Shown: piece after piece, positions 43,452 through 52,708 of the stretch
How the letters are laid out: every line of letters starts with the position of its first letter
Position numbering within the stretch: the first letter of the stretch is position 1
Source: CAKSEI01 sp964403505
Lineage (GTDB): Bacteria; Bacillota; Clostridia; Oscillospirales; CAG-272
Assembly (NCBI GenBank): GCA_964403505.1
Contig: CAYOFP010000003.1
Span: 62,001 to 126,000, forward strand
Reading direction: 5' to 3'
Length of the DNA: 64,000 bases
The notes under the pieces: model-generated
The model's input: the letters and a program-made list of their open reading frames with translations, nothing else
Told to the model about the DNA's origin: nothing
Databases searched by the model: none
Made by a program: the position numbers and the translations under genes

Positions 43452-44744
43452 ATGAAAAAGATTTTAGCACTTCTTCTCGCTGTTGTTATGGTTTTCGCTC
43501 TCGTTGCATGTGCATCTGAGCCCAAAACTGACGACCAAGGGAAGGACACGCCCAAGGGCGAGAGCGCAGAGGTACTGCCCCGCGCTGAGATCAAGGGAAC
43601 AGTTGAGATTCCCGAGGACTTCAAGATCGGTATGATCTGCCTGCACGACGAGAACTCTACGTATGATAATAACTTCATACAGGCTCTCAAGAGCGTACAG
43701 AAGGGTCTCGGCCTTTCCGACGATCAGGTCATCATCGTAACAGGCATCGGCGAGGACAGCAAATGCTATGATACAGCAGTTGACCTTGCAAAGAACAAGG
43801 GATGCAAGGTTATCTTTGCAGACTCCTTCGGTCATGAGTCATTCATGAAGCAGGCAGCTGAAGAATATCCTGACGTTCAGTTCTGCCACGCTACCGGTAC
43901 GTCGTCAAAGATCGCCGGTATCGATAACTTCCACAATGCATTCGCATCCATCTATGAGGGCAGATACATCGCAGGTATCGCTGCAGGTCTTAAGCTCAAC
44001 GAGATGATCGAGGCAGGCAAGATCAAGGCTGAAGAGGCTGTGATCGGCTATGTCGGCGCATTCACATATGCAGAGGTTATTTCCGGTATGACATCCTTCT
44101 TCCTCGGCGCACGCTCTGTTTGCGAGAGCGCTACAATGAAGGTTCGTTATACAGGTTCTTGGTATGACCAGGCGAAGGAGCAGGAGGCTGCAACAGCTCT
44201 GATCGAGAACGATAAGTGCGTACTGATCAGCCAGCACGCTGACTCTCTCGGCGCTCCGACGGCTTGCGAGCTCGCAGGCGTACCGAACGTATCTTACAAC
44301 GGAAGCACATATTCCGCAGGTGAGAATACATTTATCGTATCTTCTGCTATCAACTGGGCACCTTACTTCCAGTACATCGTTGAGAGCACCGTTAAGGGCG
44401 AGGCATTCGACACCGACTGGTGCGGAGACATCGCTACAAACTCTGTTGTTATCAGTGGTGTAAACCAGAATGTAATGGCTGAGGGTACGATCGAGAAGAT
44501 GAACGAAGCGATCGAAGGCTTTAAGGCAGGAACGCTCAAGGTATTCGATACTTCTAAGTTCACGGTAGAAGGCAAGAAGCTCGACGAGTATCTTGCAGAC
44601 GTTGACGGCGACTTCACGGGCGAAACAAATGTAATCCATGACGGTTACTTTGACGAGTCCAATGCAAAGGATTTCCGTTCTGCTCCGTACTTCGACATCA
44701 TTATCGACGGTGTTGAAAACCTGAACGTCAACTTCGGCGACTAA
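43452..44744 (+). CDS. BMP-family substrate-binding lipoprotein (purine nucleoside type)
   Basis: About 430 residues from the ATG at 43452, which has GGAGGA upstream. The signal peptide ends in the lipobox LVAC with Cys20. The mature part is a Med/BMP (PnrA-like) periplasmic-binding fold: GMICLHDENSTYDNNFIQAL, ADSFGHESFMKQAAEEYPDVQF and FHNAFASIYEGRYIAGIAAGL. Such proteins bind purine nucleosides for the ABC transporter encoded next. Codon use favours highly expressed codons, and a hairpin after the gene would let it be made in excess over the membrane parts. Confidence 0.93.
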   Translation: MKKILALLLAVVMVFALVACASEPKTDDQGKDTPKGESAEVLPRAEIKGTVEIPEDFKIGMICLHDENSTYDNNFIQALKSVQKGLGLSDDQVIIVTGIGEDSKCYDTAVDLAKNKGCKVIFADSFGHESFMKQAAEEYPDVQFCHATGTSSKIAGIDNFHNAFASIYEGRYIAGIAAGLKLNEMIEAGKIKAEEAVIGYVGAFTYAEVISGMTSFFLGARSVCESATMKVRYTGSWYDQAKEQEAATALIENDKCVLISQHADSLGAPTACELAGVPNVSYNGSTYSAGENTFIVSSAINWAPYFQYIVESTVKGEAFDTDWCGDIATNSVVISGVNQNVMAEGTIEKMNEAIEGFKAGTLKVFDTSKFTVEGKKLDEYLADVDGDFTGETNVIHDGYFDESNAKDFRSAPYFDIIIDGVENLNVNFGD

Positions 44745-44756
44745 TAGGTCTATATT

Positions 44757-44792
44757 AAGGCGGGGCATATCGGCCCCGCCTTATCTTCTTTT
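44757..44792 (+). terminator. Intercistronic hairpin, partial terminator or RNA stabiliser
   Basis: AAGGCGGGGC (44757-44766) pairs perfectly with GCCCCGCCTT (44773-44782) and is followed by ATCTTCTTTT. It separates the abundant binding protein from the transporter genes. Confidence 0.75.
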
Positions 44793-44838
44793 AATAAGCA
44801 GTTAAAAATGCGCGATGTCACAGAATGGAGAAAAGCCT

Positions 44839-46377
44839 GTGGATAAAAGTGTTGCAATAGAATTAAAAAATATTACCAAGACATTCGGAAGTGTCGTAGC
44901 CAATAATAACGTTTCATTAAAGCTCAGACGCGGCGAGATTATGGCGATACTCGGCGAGAACGGAAGCGGAAAGACAACGCTGATGAATATGATATCGGGA
45001 ATATACTATCCCGACTCCGGAAATATCTTAGTGAACGGAGAGGAAGTTGTCATTCGCTCGCCGAAGGATGCATTTGACCTGAAAATAGGTATGATCCACC
45101 AACATTTCAAACTCGTGGATCTTTTTACAGCCACCGAAAATATAGTTCTCGGTCTCGAAGATGAGAAAAGATACGATCTCAAGGGCAGTGCCGCAAGAAT
45201 CAAAGAAATAAGTGAGCAATACGGTTTTGATATTGATCCGAATAAGAAAATTTATGCGATGTCGGTCTCAGAAAAGCAGACGGTTGAGATAATCAAGGTG
45301 CTGTACAGGGGCGCAGATATACTTATCCTCGATGAGCCGACAGCCGTGCTTACCCCTCAGGAAACACAAAAGCTTTTTGCTATTCTCCGCAGGATGCGTG
45401 ACGACGGAAAGGCGATCATCATTATAACGCATAAGCTGAATGAGGTCATGGCGATTTCTGATGAGGTCGCCGTACTTCGTAAGGGCGAGTATATCGCCAC
45501 GGTAAAAACACCGGAAACGAACGAAAACGAGCTTACCGAGATGATGGTCGGTAAGAAGATCAGTCTGAACATAGACCGTACGATGCCAAATGATCCCCGT
45601 GCCGTGCTTGAGATAAAGCATATCAACTGCCTGAGCCGTGAAGGGGTCAAGCTCCTTGACGATGTTTCTTTCGTTGCACGCAGCGGAGAGATACTCGGTA
45701 TTGCGGGAATTGCAGGCAGCGGTCAGCGTGAGCTTCTCGAGGCGGTTGCGGGACTTCAGCATATTGAGGACGGCGAGATCCTGTATTATGACCATGCAAA
45801 TTCAAAGGTTGAAAATCTCCGTGATAAGACGCCGATGCAGATACGGTCTTTGGGCGTCCGCCTGTCGTTCGTGCCCGAGGACAGACTCGGCATGGGACTG
45901 ATCGGCAATATGGACATCGTAGACAATATGATGCTCCGCTCCTACCGAAAAGGAAAGACGGCATTTTTACAGAGAAAAGCGCCGAAAGACCTTGCCACAA
46001 AGATAATCAACGATCTACAGGTCGTGACTCCGGCGGCGACGACGCCGGTGCGCAGACTGTCGGGCGGTAATATACAGAAGGTGCTTGTCGGACGTGAGAT
46101 ATCGTCATCGCCCACGGTGCTGATGGTGGCGTATCCCGTGCGGGGACTCGATATCAATTCTTCATATACCATATACAACCTGCTCAACGAACAAAAGGAT
46201 AAGGGGGTCGCCGTGATCTTCGTCGGCGAAGACCTTGATGTGTTGATCGAGCTGTGTGACCGTATCATGGTCATCGGCGGAGGCAGGATATCCGGTATCG
46301 TCGACGGACGCAATACCACAAAAGAAGAGATCGGACTGTTAATGACAAAGAATGTAAGGGGGGAACCCAATGAGTAA
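44839..46377 (+). CDS. Nucleoside ABC transporter ATP-binding protein (two fused ATPase domains)
   Basis: About 512 residues, NupA/YufO type. Domain 1 has Walker A GENGSGKTT, a variant signature MSVSEKQTVEI and Walker B ILILDEP. Domain 2 has the usual degenerate Walker A of this family (GIAGSGQRELLEAVAGL), signature LSGGNIQKVLVGRE and a changed Walker B (VLMVAYPVRGLDI). I prefer the GTG at 44839, preceded by GGAG; the longer frame from an ATG at 44815 lacks a ribosome site. It overlaps the first permease gene by 8 bases. Confidence 0.95.
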   Translation: MDKSVAIELKNITKTFGSVVANNNVSLKLRRGEIMAILGENGSGKTTLMNMISGIYYPDSGNILVNGEEVVIRSPKDAFDLKIGMIHQHFKLVDLFTATENIVLGLEDEKRYDLKGSAARIKEISEQYGFDIDPNKKIYAMSVSEKQTVEIIKVLYRGADILILDEPTAVLTPQETQKLFAILRRMRDDGKAIIIITHKLNEVMAISDEVAVLRKGEYIATVKTPETNENELTEMMVGKKISLNIDRTMPNDPRAVLEIKHINCLSREGVKLLDDVSFVARSGEILGIAGIAGSGQRELLEAVAGLQHIEDGEILYYDHANSKVENLRDKTPMQIRSLGVRLSFVPEDRLGMGLIGNMDIVDNMMLRSYRKGKTAFLQRKAPKDLATKIINDLQVVTPAATTPVRRLSGGNIQKVLVGREISSSPTVLMVAYPVRGLDINSSYTIYNLLNEQKDKGVAVIFVGEDLDVLIELCDRIMVIGGGRISGIVDGRNTTKEEIGLLMTKNVRGEPNE

Positions 46378-47470
46378 GGCAGAGAGACATCATAGCGAAC
46401 CGCTTATTCATATCACCAAACGCACGGATGTTTCATTAAAAAGCGGTATATTAGTCCGTGCCGCAGCGATACTTTGTGCGCTTGCGGTATGTGCAGTGGT
46501 TACAAAGGTACTGACAGGCGATAATCCTTTTTCGATATTCGCTACATTTTATCACGGCGCTTTCGGCGCCGGCAGAGCCCTGGTCACGGTGCATGATGTT
46601 GCTATCCTTCTCTGCATCTCGCTTGCGGTCACGCCTGCTTTCCGTATGCGTTTCTGGAATACGGGCGCAGAGGGACAGGTTCTTATGGGGTGTCTCGCGA
46701 CGGCCGTTTGCATGTTTGCCCTCGGCGGAAAAATGCCCGAGTGGTGTCTGATGCTGATCATGGCGTTTTTTGCGATATTCGTCGGTATGCTGTGGGGCGT
46801 CATTCCTGCGGTGTTCAAGGCGTATTGGAATACGAATGAGACGCTTTTCACCCTGATGATGAACTATGTGGCGATACAGTCTGTCGAGATATTCTTAAAG
46901 ATAGCGGATAAGAGCGGATCAAATGTCGTAGGTCCCGATCTTCTGACACACGGATGGCTGCCGAGTCTCTTCGGGGTCAAGTATCTGCTCAATATCGTCA
47001 TAGTCGCTGTCATTACCGTAGTAATATATATTTATCTTCGCCACAGTAAGCACGGATATGAGATCGCCGTGGTCGGCGAAAGCGAAAATACGGCACGTTA
47101 TATCGGTGTCAACGTCAAAAAGGTTATTTTGCGTACCATGGCGTTGTCGGGCGCACTGTGCGGCGTTGCCGGTCTGCTTTTGGTCGGCGGTTCGTCCCAC
47201 TCGATCGATTCACAGCTGGTAGACGGCAGAGGCTTTACAGCCATCATGGTATCCTGGCTTGCGAAGTTCAATCCTCTGTTCATGATACTGACCTCCTGCC
47301 TGCTCGTGTTCCTTGCACGCGGAGCTGATGAGGTAACATCGAAATTCGGACTGAACGGAGACTTTTCCGAGATACTTACGGGTATCATCCTGTTCTTTAT
47401 CATAGGATGCGAGTTCTTTATTCAGTATCAGATACATTTCAATTTTCACAGAAAAAAGGAGGTAAAGTGA
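46370..47470 (+). CDS. Nucleoside ABC transporter permease (BPD_transp_2 family), subunit 1
   Basis: 366 residues with about nine membrane helices. The MRFWNTGAEGQVLMGCLA segment and the cytoplasmic coupling loop ENTARYIGVNVKKVILRTMALSGALCGVAGL are typical of the YufP/NupB branch, related to LivH/RbsC permeases. It forms a heterodimeric channel with the next gene product. GGGGG-rich ribosome site in the end of the ATPase gene. Confidence 0.94.
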   Translation: MSKAERHHSEPLIHITKRTDVSLKSGILVRAAAILCALAVCAVVTKVLTGDNPFSIFATFYHGAFGAGRALVTVHDVAILLCISLAVTPAFRMRFWNTGAEGQVLMGCLATAVCMFALGGKMPEWCLMLIMAFFAIFVGMLWGVIPAVFKAYWNTNETLFTLMMNYVAIQSVEIFLKIADKSGSNVVGPDLLTHGWLPSLFGVKYLLNIVIVAVITVVIYIYLRHSKHGYEIAVVGESENTARYIGVNVKKVILRTMALSGALCGVAGLLLVGGSSHSIDSQLVDGRGFTAIMVSWLAKFNPLFMILTSCLLVFLARGADEVTSKFGLNGDFSEILTGIILFFIIGCEFFIQYQIHFNFHRKKEVK

Positions 47471-47471
47471 T

Positions 47472-48473
47472 ATGGATAAGCTTATTGTTTTGTTTCCTTT
47501 GATATGCGGATTTATTCAGCGTGCCGTACTTCAGGGCACACCGCTTCTGTTCGGCGCGACCGGAGAGATACTGACTGAAAAATCGGGTAACCTCAATCTC
47601 GGTATCCCGGGTATCATGTATATCGGTGCGATATCGGGTGTTGTCGGCGGCTTTTTCTATCAAACGAATGCATCGGTCCCTCAGCCTTTCCTTGCGATCA
47701 TCATACCGCTTTTGTGCTGTATTCTGGGCTCGCTTCTGACCTCGCTCATCTATTGCTTCCTCACGATAACCCTGCGTGCAAATCAGAATGTCACGGGCCT
47801 TGCCATAACGACATTCGGCGTGGGCGTCGGTAACTTTTTCGGCGGTTCGCTTATTAAGATCGTTAAGAGCGAGGTACCTTATCTTGCACTCGTTAAGATT
47901 GCTAAGGCATATAAGACAACGCTTCCGTTCGCGGATAAGATGGGCGCATTCGGCAAGATGATATTCTCATACGGATTTATGGTATATCTTTCCATAATTA
48001 TCGCAATCGTTGTGAGCATCTTCTTAAAGAAAATGAGGACGGGTCTCCATCTTCGGGCAGTCGGCGAAAATCCGGCTACGGCAGACGCCGCAGGTATCAA
48101 TGTAACACGGTATAAGTATATTGCCACCTGCGTGGGCGGTATGATCGCCGGACTCGGCGGTCTCTACTATATCATGGATTACAGTAACGGTATCTGGTCG
48201 AATAACGGCTTCGGTGACCGTGGATGGCTCGCTATTGCCATTGTTATTTTCGCTACATGGAAGCCGGCTATGGCGATCTTCGGCTCGTATCTGTTCGGAG
48301 CGCTGTATATCCTGTTTAACTATATCAACGTGCCGATGCAGTTTATACCGCTTATTCAGATGCTCCCGTATGTTGTCACGATCATCGTACTTGTTGTGGT
48401 CAGTATGCGTAAAAAGCGTGAGAATCAACCCCCGGCATCGTTGGGACTTTCCTATTTCAGAGAAGAACGATAA
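47472..48473 (+). CDS. Nucleoside ABC transporter permease (BPD_transp_2 family), subunit 2
   Basis: 333 residues with about eight to nine membrane helices. Characteristic text is ATGEILTEKSGNLNLGIPGIMYIGA, RANQNVTGLAITTFGVGVGNFFGG and the coupling loop GENPATADAAGINVTRYKYIATCVGG, as in YufQ/NupC-type subunits. Starts one base after the previous stop, with AGGAGG upstream. A strong terminator ends the xpt-transporter locus. Confidence 0.94.
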   Translation: MDKLIVLFPLICGFIQRAVLQGTPLLFGATGEILTEKSGNLNLGIPGIMYIGAISGVVGGFFYQTNASVPQPFLAIIIPLLCCILGSLLTSLIYCFLTITLRANQNVTGLAITTFGVGVGNFFGGSLIKIVKSEVPYLALVKIAKAYKTTLPFADKMGAFGKMIFSYGFMVYLSIIIAIVVSIFLKKMRTGLHLRAVGENPATADAAGINVTRYKYIATCVGGMIAGLGGLYYIMDYSNGIWSNNGFGDRGWLAIAIVIFATWKPAMAIFGSYLFGALYILFNYINVPMQFIPLIQMLPYVVTIIVLVVVSMRKKRENQPPASLGLSYFREER

Positions 48474-48474
48474 T

Positions 48475-48510
48475 AAAAAAGCAGTGAAGAATATTTTCAC
48501 TGCTTTTTTA
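48475..48510 (+). terminator. Intrinsic terminator of the nucleoside transporter operon
   Basis: AAAAAAGCAGTGAA (48475-48488) pairs with TTCACTGCTTTTTT (48496-48509). Confidence 0.9.
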
Positions 48511-48570
48511 TGAATTAACGAATGTATGTCACCCCCGGCTTTTTATTTTCTAAAAATCGCCATGTTTCTA

Positions 48571-48599
48571 TTTACAAAACGGAAAGAATATTGTAAAAT
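48571..48599 (+). promoter_or_regulatory. SigA promoter for pyrH-frr and probably the following operon
   Basis: TTTACA (48571-48576), 17-bp spacer, TAAAAT (48594-48599), about 31 bases before pyrH. Confidence 0.75.
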
Positions 48600-48630
48600 A
48601 GATATGGAATAAACTCACGAGGATAAAAAC

Positions 48631-49350
48631 ATGATAAGCAATAAATATAATCGTGTGCTTCTGAAGCTGTCGGGCGAAGCGCTCTCAGCCGGATGCGACG
48701 GTATACTTAATTTTGATCTGATCACCGATATATGCCGTGCGATCAAGGGCATATCCGATTCAGGCACTCAGGTCGCCATAGTCATCGGCGCAGGTAATAT
48801 CTGGCGCGGCAGACAGGGCGGCGAGATGGATAAGACACGGGCAGACCATATGGGTATGCTCGCAACTACCATAAACTGTATCGCACTCCAGGACACATTC
48901 ATTTCTCTCGGCAAAAAGGCAAAGGTGTTTACCGCAGTTGATATGCAGCGCTTTGCTATACCGTATACACGTGACGGCGCTGTATCGGCGCTCGAGGCAG
49001 GCGAGATCGTGATATTCGGCGCAGGCTTAGGCAGTCCGTTTTTCTCGACGGATACAGCGGCAGTGCTCCGTGCGGTCGAGATCGGAGCGGATGCGGCACT
49101 TTTCGCAAAGAATATCGACGGGGTGTACTCCGACGATCCGAAGAAAAATCCTGACGCCGTCAAGTATGACGAGCTTACATACGAAGAAATACTGGAAAAG
49201 CAGTTAAAGGCCATAGACCTGACCGCTGCGGCGTTCAGTATGGATAACGATCTTCCCATCCTTGTTTTCGGGCTGGATAAGAGCGAAAATATAACCCGTG
49301 CGATCGCAGGAGAAAAAATCGGTACATTATTAAAGAGAGGTAACAAATAA
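48631..49350 (+). CDS. pyrH: UMP kinase
   Basis: Converts UMP to UDP in pyrimidine metabolism. 239 residues, amino-acid-kinase fold. Marks are RVLLKLSGEALS, VIGAGNIWRGRQGGEMDKTRADHMGMLAT in segments, GAGLGSPFFSTDTAAVLRA and KNIDGVYSDDPKK. The stop overlaps the frr start by one base. The pyrH-frr-uppS-cdsA-dxr-rseP order is the standard Firmicute one (tsf and rpsB usually precede it but are not in the gap upstream). Confidence 0.97.
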   Translation: MISNKYNRVLLKLSGEALSAGCDGILNFDLITDICRAIKGISDSGTQVAIVIGAGNIWRGRQGGEMDKTRADHMGMLATTINCIALQDTFISLGKKAKVFTAVDMQRFAIPYTRDGAVSALEAGEIVIFGAGLGSPFFSTDTAAVLRAVEIGADAALFAKNIDGVYSDDPKKNPDAVKYDELTYEEILEKQLKAIDLTAAAFSMDNDLPILVFGLDKSENITRAIAGEKIGTLLKRGNK

Positions 49351-49921
49351 TGAGCTTTGAACTTAAGGTTTTTGAAGAAAAAATGGCGAAATGCATATCC
49401 GCCTATGAAAACGAGCTGGCAACAGTAAGGGCAGGCAGAGCGACTCCCTCGCTTCTCGACAGAGTAAGCGTCGATTATTACGGAGTACCCACTCCCGTAA
49501 ACCAGGTAGGAGAGGTTAAGGCGGCAGACCCGAGGACGCTCACCGTCACACCGTGGGATCCTTCGCTTCTCAAGGAGATCGAGAAGGCAATATTTGCGGC
49601 AGATCTCGGTCTCGTTCCCCAGAACGACGGAAAGCTGATCAGGATATCCATTCCCCAGCTCACCGAGGAGAGAAGAAAGGAACTCACAAAGCAGGTGTCA
49701 AAGCTTGCCGAGGACGCAAAGGTCGCTGTCCGTAACGTCCGCCGCGATGCGAATGATAAGCTGAAGGACGCTAAAAAGGCGAAGGAAATAACCGAGGACG
49801 ATGAAAAGAACTTCGAGAAGNNNNNNNNNNTTGGCAAGGCGTTTATAGGCATTCCAGTAGAATTGTTCTGTCTGAAGTCCGTTGGGCCTCGAAAAAGGAA
49901 AAGGAGATCATGGCTATATAA
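49350..49921 (+). CDS. frr: Ribosome recycling factor, interrupted by an assembly gap
   Basis: The first 157 residues are a normal RRF (FEEKMAKCISAYENELATVRAGRA, then DYYGVPTPVNQVGEV, VRNVRRDANDKLKDAKKAKE). Ten Ns follow at 49821-49830, and the ninety bases after them do not continue the family in the numbered frame. Another frame ends in KKEKEIMAI and TAA at 49921, the expected RRF C-terminus, so the real gene almost certainly ends there. Length from start to that stop fits the usual 185 residues. The bases just after the gap look error-rich. RRF splits post-termination ribosomes with EF-G and is essential, so I treat this as a sequencing fault, not a pseudogene. Confidence 0.88.
49821..49830. 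other. Assembly gap (10 Ns) inside frr
   Basis: A run of exactly ten unknown bases, a common placeholder of arbitrary length. It breaks the frr reading frame. Confidence 0.99.
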
Positions 49922-49948
49922 ATAGCTTTTGATTTTTACGTCATGAAT

Positions 49949-49972
49949 GGGCAGACTAAAGTCTGCCCTCAG
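49949..49972 (+). terminator. Hairpin between frr and uppS, weak terminator candidate
   Basis: GGGCAGACT (49949-49957) pairs perfectly with AGTCTGCCC (49960-49968), but the sequence after it is only moderately T-rich, so it may reduce rather than end transcription. Confidence 0.5.
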
Positions 49973-49992
49973 TTATATTCGGAGTAATAGAT

Positions 49993-50700
49993 ATGTTTAG
50001 AGGAAAAAAGAATGCGCCCGACACCGCAGAGCTAAAGCACATTGCTTTTATTATGGACGGAAACGGCAGGTGGGCGACAAGGCGCGGTATGCCGCGCGAG
50101 TACGGACATAAGGTAGGGGCGAAGGTATTTCGCAATATCGTGGAGTATTGTGCCGATATCGGCATAAACTGTGTTACGGTGTATGCCTTTTCTACCGAGA
50201 ATTGGCGACGCCCCGAAAAAGAGGTATCTGCTCTTATGGAGCTTTTCCGGGTCTATTTGAGGGATGCCGTCGCCACTATGATGGAGCGTGATATCAGGAT
50301 AGTTTTCTTAGGTGATAAATCGCTTTTCCCTGAAGATATCATACAGATAATGTGTGATATCGAGCGTGATTCGCAAAATAATCATAAGAGGCTGAATATC
50401 GCCATGAATTACGGCGGCAGGGACGAGATCGTGCATGCGGTAAATAAACTGATATCCGAGGGAAAGACCGAAATATGCGAGGATGATATAACGTCCCATC
50501 TGTATACGCTCGACTCTCCCATGCCCGACCTCATCATGCGGACGGCAGGCGAGATAAGAACATCGAATTTCCTCATGTGGCAGAGCGCATATTCCGAGTA
50601 TTATTTTGTGGATAAGCTCTGGCCTGATCTGAGGGAAAAAGATATTGACGAGGCGGTGGCGGTATTCAACCGCCGTAAACGCAATTTCGGAGGGATATAA
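49993..50700 (+). CDS. uppS: Isoprenyl transferase (undecaprenyl diphosphate synthase)
   Basis: Builds the C55 lipid carrier for cell-wall and surface-glycan synthesis. 235 residues. Signature HIAFIMDGNGRWATRRGMPR with the catalytic Asp, then TVYAFSTENWRRPEKEV, AMNYGGRDEIVHAV, and PDLIMRTAGEIRTSNFLMWQSAYSE-like product-binding text in segments. The stop TAA overlaps the cdsA ATG (TAATG). Confidence 0.97.
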   Translation: MFRGKKNAPDTAELKHIAFIMDGNGRWATRRGMPREYGHKVGAKVFRNIVEYCADIGINCVTVYAFSTENWRRPEKEVSALMELFRVYLRDAVATMMERDIRIVFLGDKSLFPEDIIQIMCDIERDSQNNHKRLNIAMNYGGRDEIVHAVNKLISEGKTEICEDDITSHLYTLDSPMPDLIMRTAGEIRTSNFLMWQSAYSEYYFVDKLWPDLREKDIDEAVAVFNRRKRNFGGI

Positions 50701-51539
50701 TGAAAACAAGAATCATAACCGCGGTAGTAGCATTATGCATTTTTGCACCGATACTGTATTTTTCGGCAACGTGGCCTTTTGTGGCATTCGTGTGCATTAT
50801 GTGCCTTGCGGCGTCATATGAAATATTAAAGTGCTGTGCACTCGAGAAAAAATGGTTTTTCTCGTTGCCTACGATGCTCATATTTACATTTATCGGCTTT
50901 TGCACCCGTTATGTATTTGAAACAGATGCGCAGTTTTTGAAATATTCTGTTGTCGTACTCATTTTCTATCTGTTTTATGCTTTTGCCGTATCGGTGTTTT
51001 CAAAGGGAACCGTTCCGATTACCGATGTATGTACCGTTGTGACTTTTGCACTGTATGCCACGGCAGGTTTTTGCTCGCTCGTGTTTATCCGCGATCTCGA
51101 GGGCGGGGCAGCGTATATGTTTCCGCTCGTGTTCATCGGTGCATGGGTGACCGATACCGGGGCGTATTTTTCGGGTGTGGCCCTCGGCAGGCATAAACTC
51201 ATACCCGATGTCAGTCCGAAAAAGACGGTCGAGGGTGCGATCGGCGGCGTTGTGACGACGACGCTTGTATTTGTACTGTACGGACTTTTTATATCGAAAA
51301 AATTCGGTTTTGCGGCGAATTATATCGCACTTGCCGTTATGGGAGCGTTCATTGCCGTCATATCTATGATAGGTGACCTTATCGCATCTCTTGTGAAGCG
51401 TCACTACGGCATCAAGGATTACGGCTTTATTTTTCCGGGTCACGGCGGTGTTCTTGACCGTTTTGACAGTATTATAGCTACCTCGCTTTTCATATATTTG
51501 CTTTGTACGGTTTCTGATTTCTTTATACTATTTAAGTGA
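50700..51539 (+). CDS. cdsA: Phosphatidate cytidylyltransferase
   Basis: Makes CDP-diacylglycerol for phospholipid synthesis. 279 residues with about eight membrane helices. The C-terminal family signature is intact: LVKRHYGIKDYGFIFPGHGG followed by VLDRFDS. One base overlap with uppS and four with dxr. Confidence 0.96.
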   Translation: MKTRIITAVVALCIFAPILYFSATWPFVAFVCIMCLAASYEILKCCALEKKWFFSLPTMLIFTFIGFCTRYVFETDAQFLKYSVVVLIFYLFYAFAVSVFSKGTVPITDVCTVVTFALYATAGFCSLVFIRDLEGGAAYMFPLVFIGAWVTDTGAYFSGVALGRHKLIPDVSPKKTVEGAIGGVVTTTLVFVLYGLFISKKFGFAANYIALAVMGAFIAVISMIGDLIASLVKRHYGIKDYGFIFPGHGGVLDRFDSIIATSLFIYLLCTVSDFFILFK

Positions 51540-52708
51540 TTGATAATATGGTTAATAATATAGACAAGAAGATATTAATATTAGGCTCGAGCGGTTCTGT
51601 CGGCACACAGGCGGCAGATGTTGCGGCTTTTCACGGCGTTACCGTTGACGGTATCAGCGCCGCGACCGACGTGAAGACCGCCGAGGCGCAGGCGCGTAAA
51701 TTCGGAGTCCGCTATTGTGCTATGGTAGATGAAACCGCTGCAGAAGATTTGAGCGTGCGCCTTTCCGATACCGGAACGAAGGTGCTTTCCGGCACGGAAG
51801 GTATTCTTGAAATGATCGGACTTTCCGATGCAGATACCGCCGTGAATTCCATTACGGGTATCGCCGGACTTCGCCCGACTCTTGCCGCAATAGAAAACGG
51901 AATGGATATAGCTCTCGCAAATAAAGAGACTCTTGTCACCGCAGGTGATATCGTAATGTCACGTGCGCACGAAAAGGGTGTTGCGATACTCCCGGTGGAT
52001 TCCGAGCATTGTGCGGTATTTCAGTGTATGCAGTGCGGCTCACACGATGAGGTGAGGAAGTTAATTCTTACGGCATCGGGCGGACCTTTCTACGGAATGA
52101 AAAGAAATGAGCTTTCTGCGATAACAAAGGAGCAGGCGCTTGCGCATCCGACCTGGAAGATGGGTGCAAAAATAACCATCGATTCTGCTACAATGATGAA
52201 TAAGGGATTCGAGGTGATAGAGGCATATCATCTTTTCGGGATTCCTGCGGATGATATCGAGGTGGTAGTCCACCGTGAGAGCATCGTTCATTCCATGGTG
52301 GAATATACTGACCGTGCGGTGATCGCCCAGCTTTCTGTGCCCGATATGAGAATGTGCGTCAGGTATGCCCTGACATATCCTCACCGTTCGGACAGTAACG
52401 GCGAGATACTCGATCTTACGAAGGTGGGTAAACTGACATTTGCCGAGCCCGATAATGACACTTTCACCCTTCTTCCGTTGGCAAGAAAGGCGATAAAACT
52501 CGGCGGTGTCATACCGTGTGCGGTCAACGGAGCAAACGAGGCTGCAGTTGATCTGTTTTTGCACGACAAAATATCGTTCACCGATATTTTCGACGTGGTA
52601 GAAAAAGTGGCTCTTTCGTTTGATCATAGAAAAGAACCTACGCTTGATGATATTTTAGAGGTCGATAAAATATCACGTATCAGAACAAAAGAGGTATTTG
52701 GTTTATGA
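51536..52708 (+). CDS. dxr: 1-deoxy-D-xylulose 5-phosphate reductoisomerase
   Basis: First committed step of the MEP pathway (NADPH-dependent). 390 residues. NADPH-binding KKILILGSSGSVGTQAADV, ANKETLVTAGDIV, the metal/substrate motif LPVDSEHCAVFQC, LTASGGPFYG and HPTWKMGAKITIDSATMMNKGFE in segments. GTG at 51536 overlaps the cdsA stop; ATG at 51548 is an alternative. It acts in the same pathway as ispD, ispF and ispG in this window. Confidence 0.96.
   Translation: MIDNMVNNIDKKILILGSSGSVGTQAADVAAFHGVTVDGISAATDVKTAEAQARKFGVRYCAMVDETAAEDLSVRLSDTGTKVLSGTEGILEMIGLSDADTAVNSITGIAGLRPTLAAIENGMDIALANKETLVTAGDIVMSRAHEKGVAILPVDSEHCAVFQCMQCGSHDEVRKLILTASGGPFYGMKRNELSAITKEQALAHPTWKMGAKITIDSATMMNKGFEVIEAYHLFGIPADDIEVVVHRESIVHSMVEYTDRAVIAQLSVPDMRMCVRYALTYPHRSDSNGEILDLTKVGKLTFAEPDNDTFTLLPLARKAIKLGGVIPCAVNGANEAAVDLFLHDKISFTDIFDVVEKVALSFDHRKEPTLDDILEVDKISRIRTKEVFGL

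Noticed and set aside
49350..49925. frr as a pseudogene
   Set aside because: The break coincides with a run of Ns, and the proper C-terminus is present in another frame just after it.
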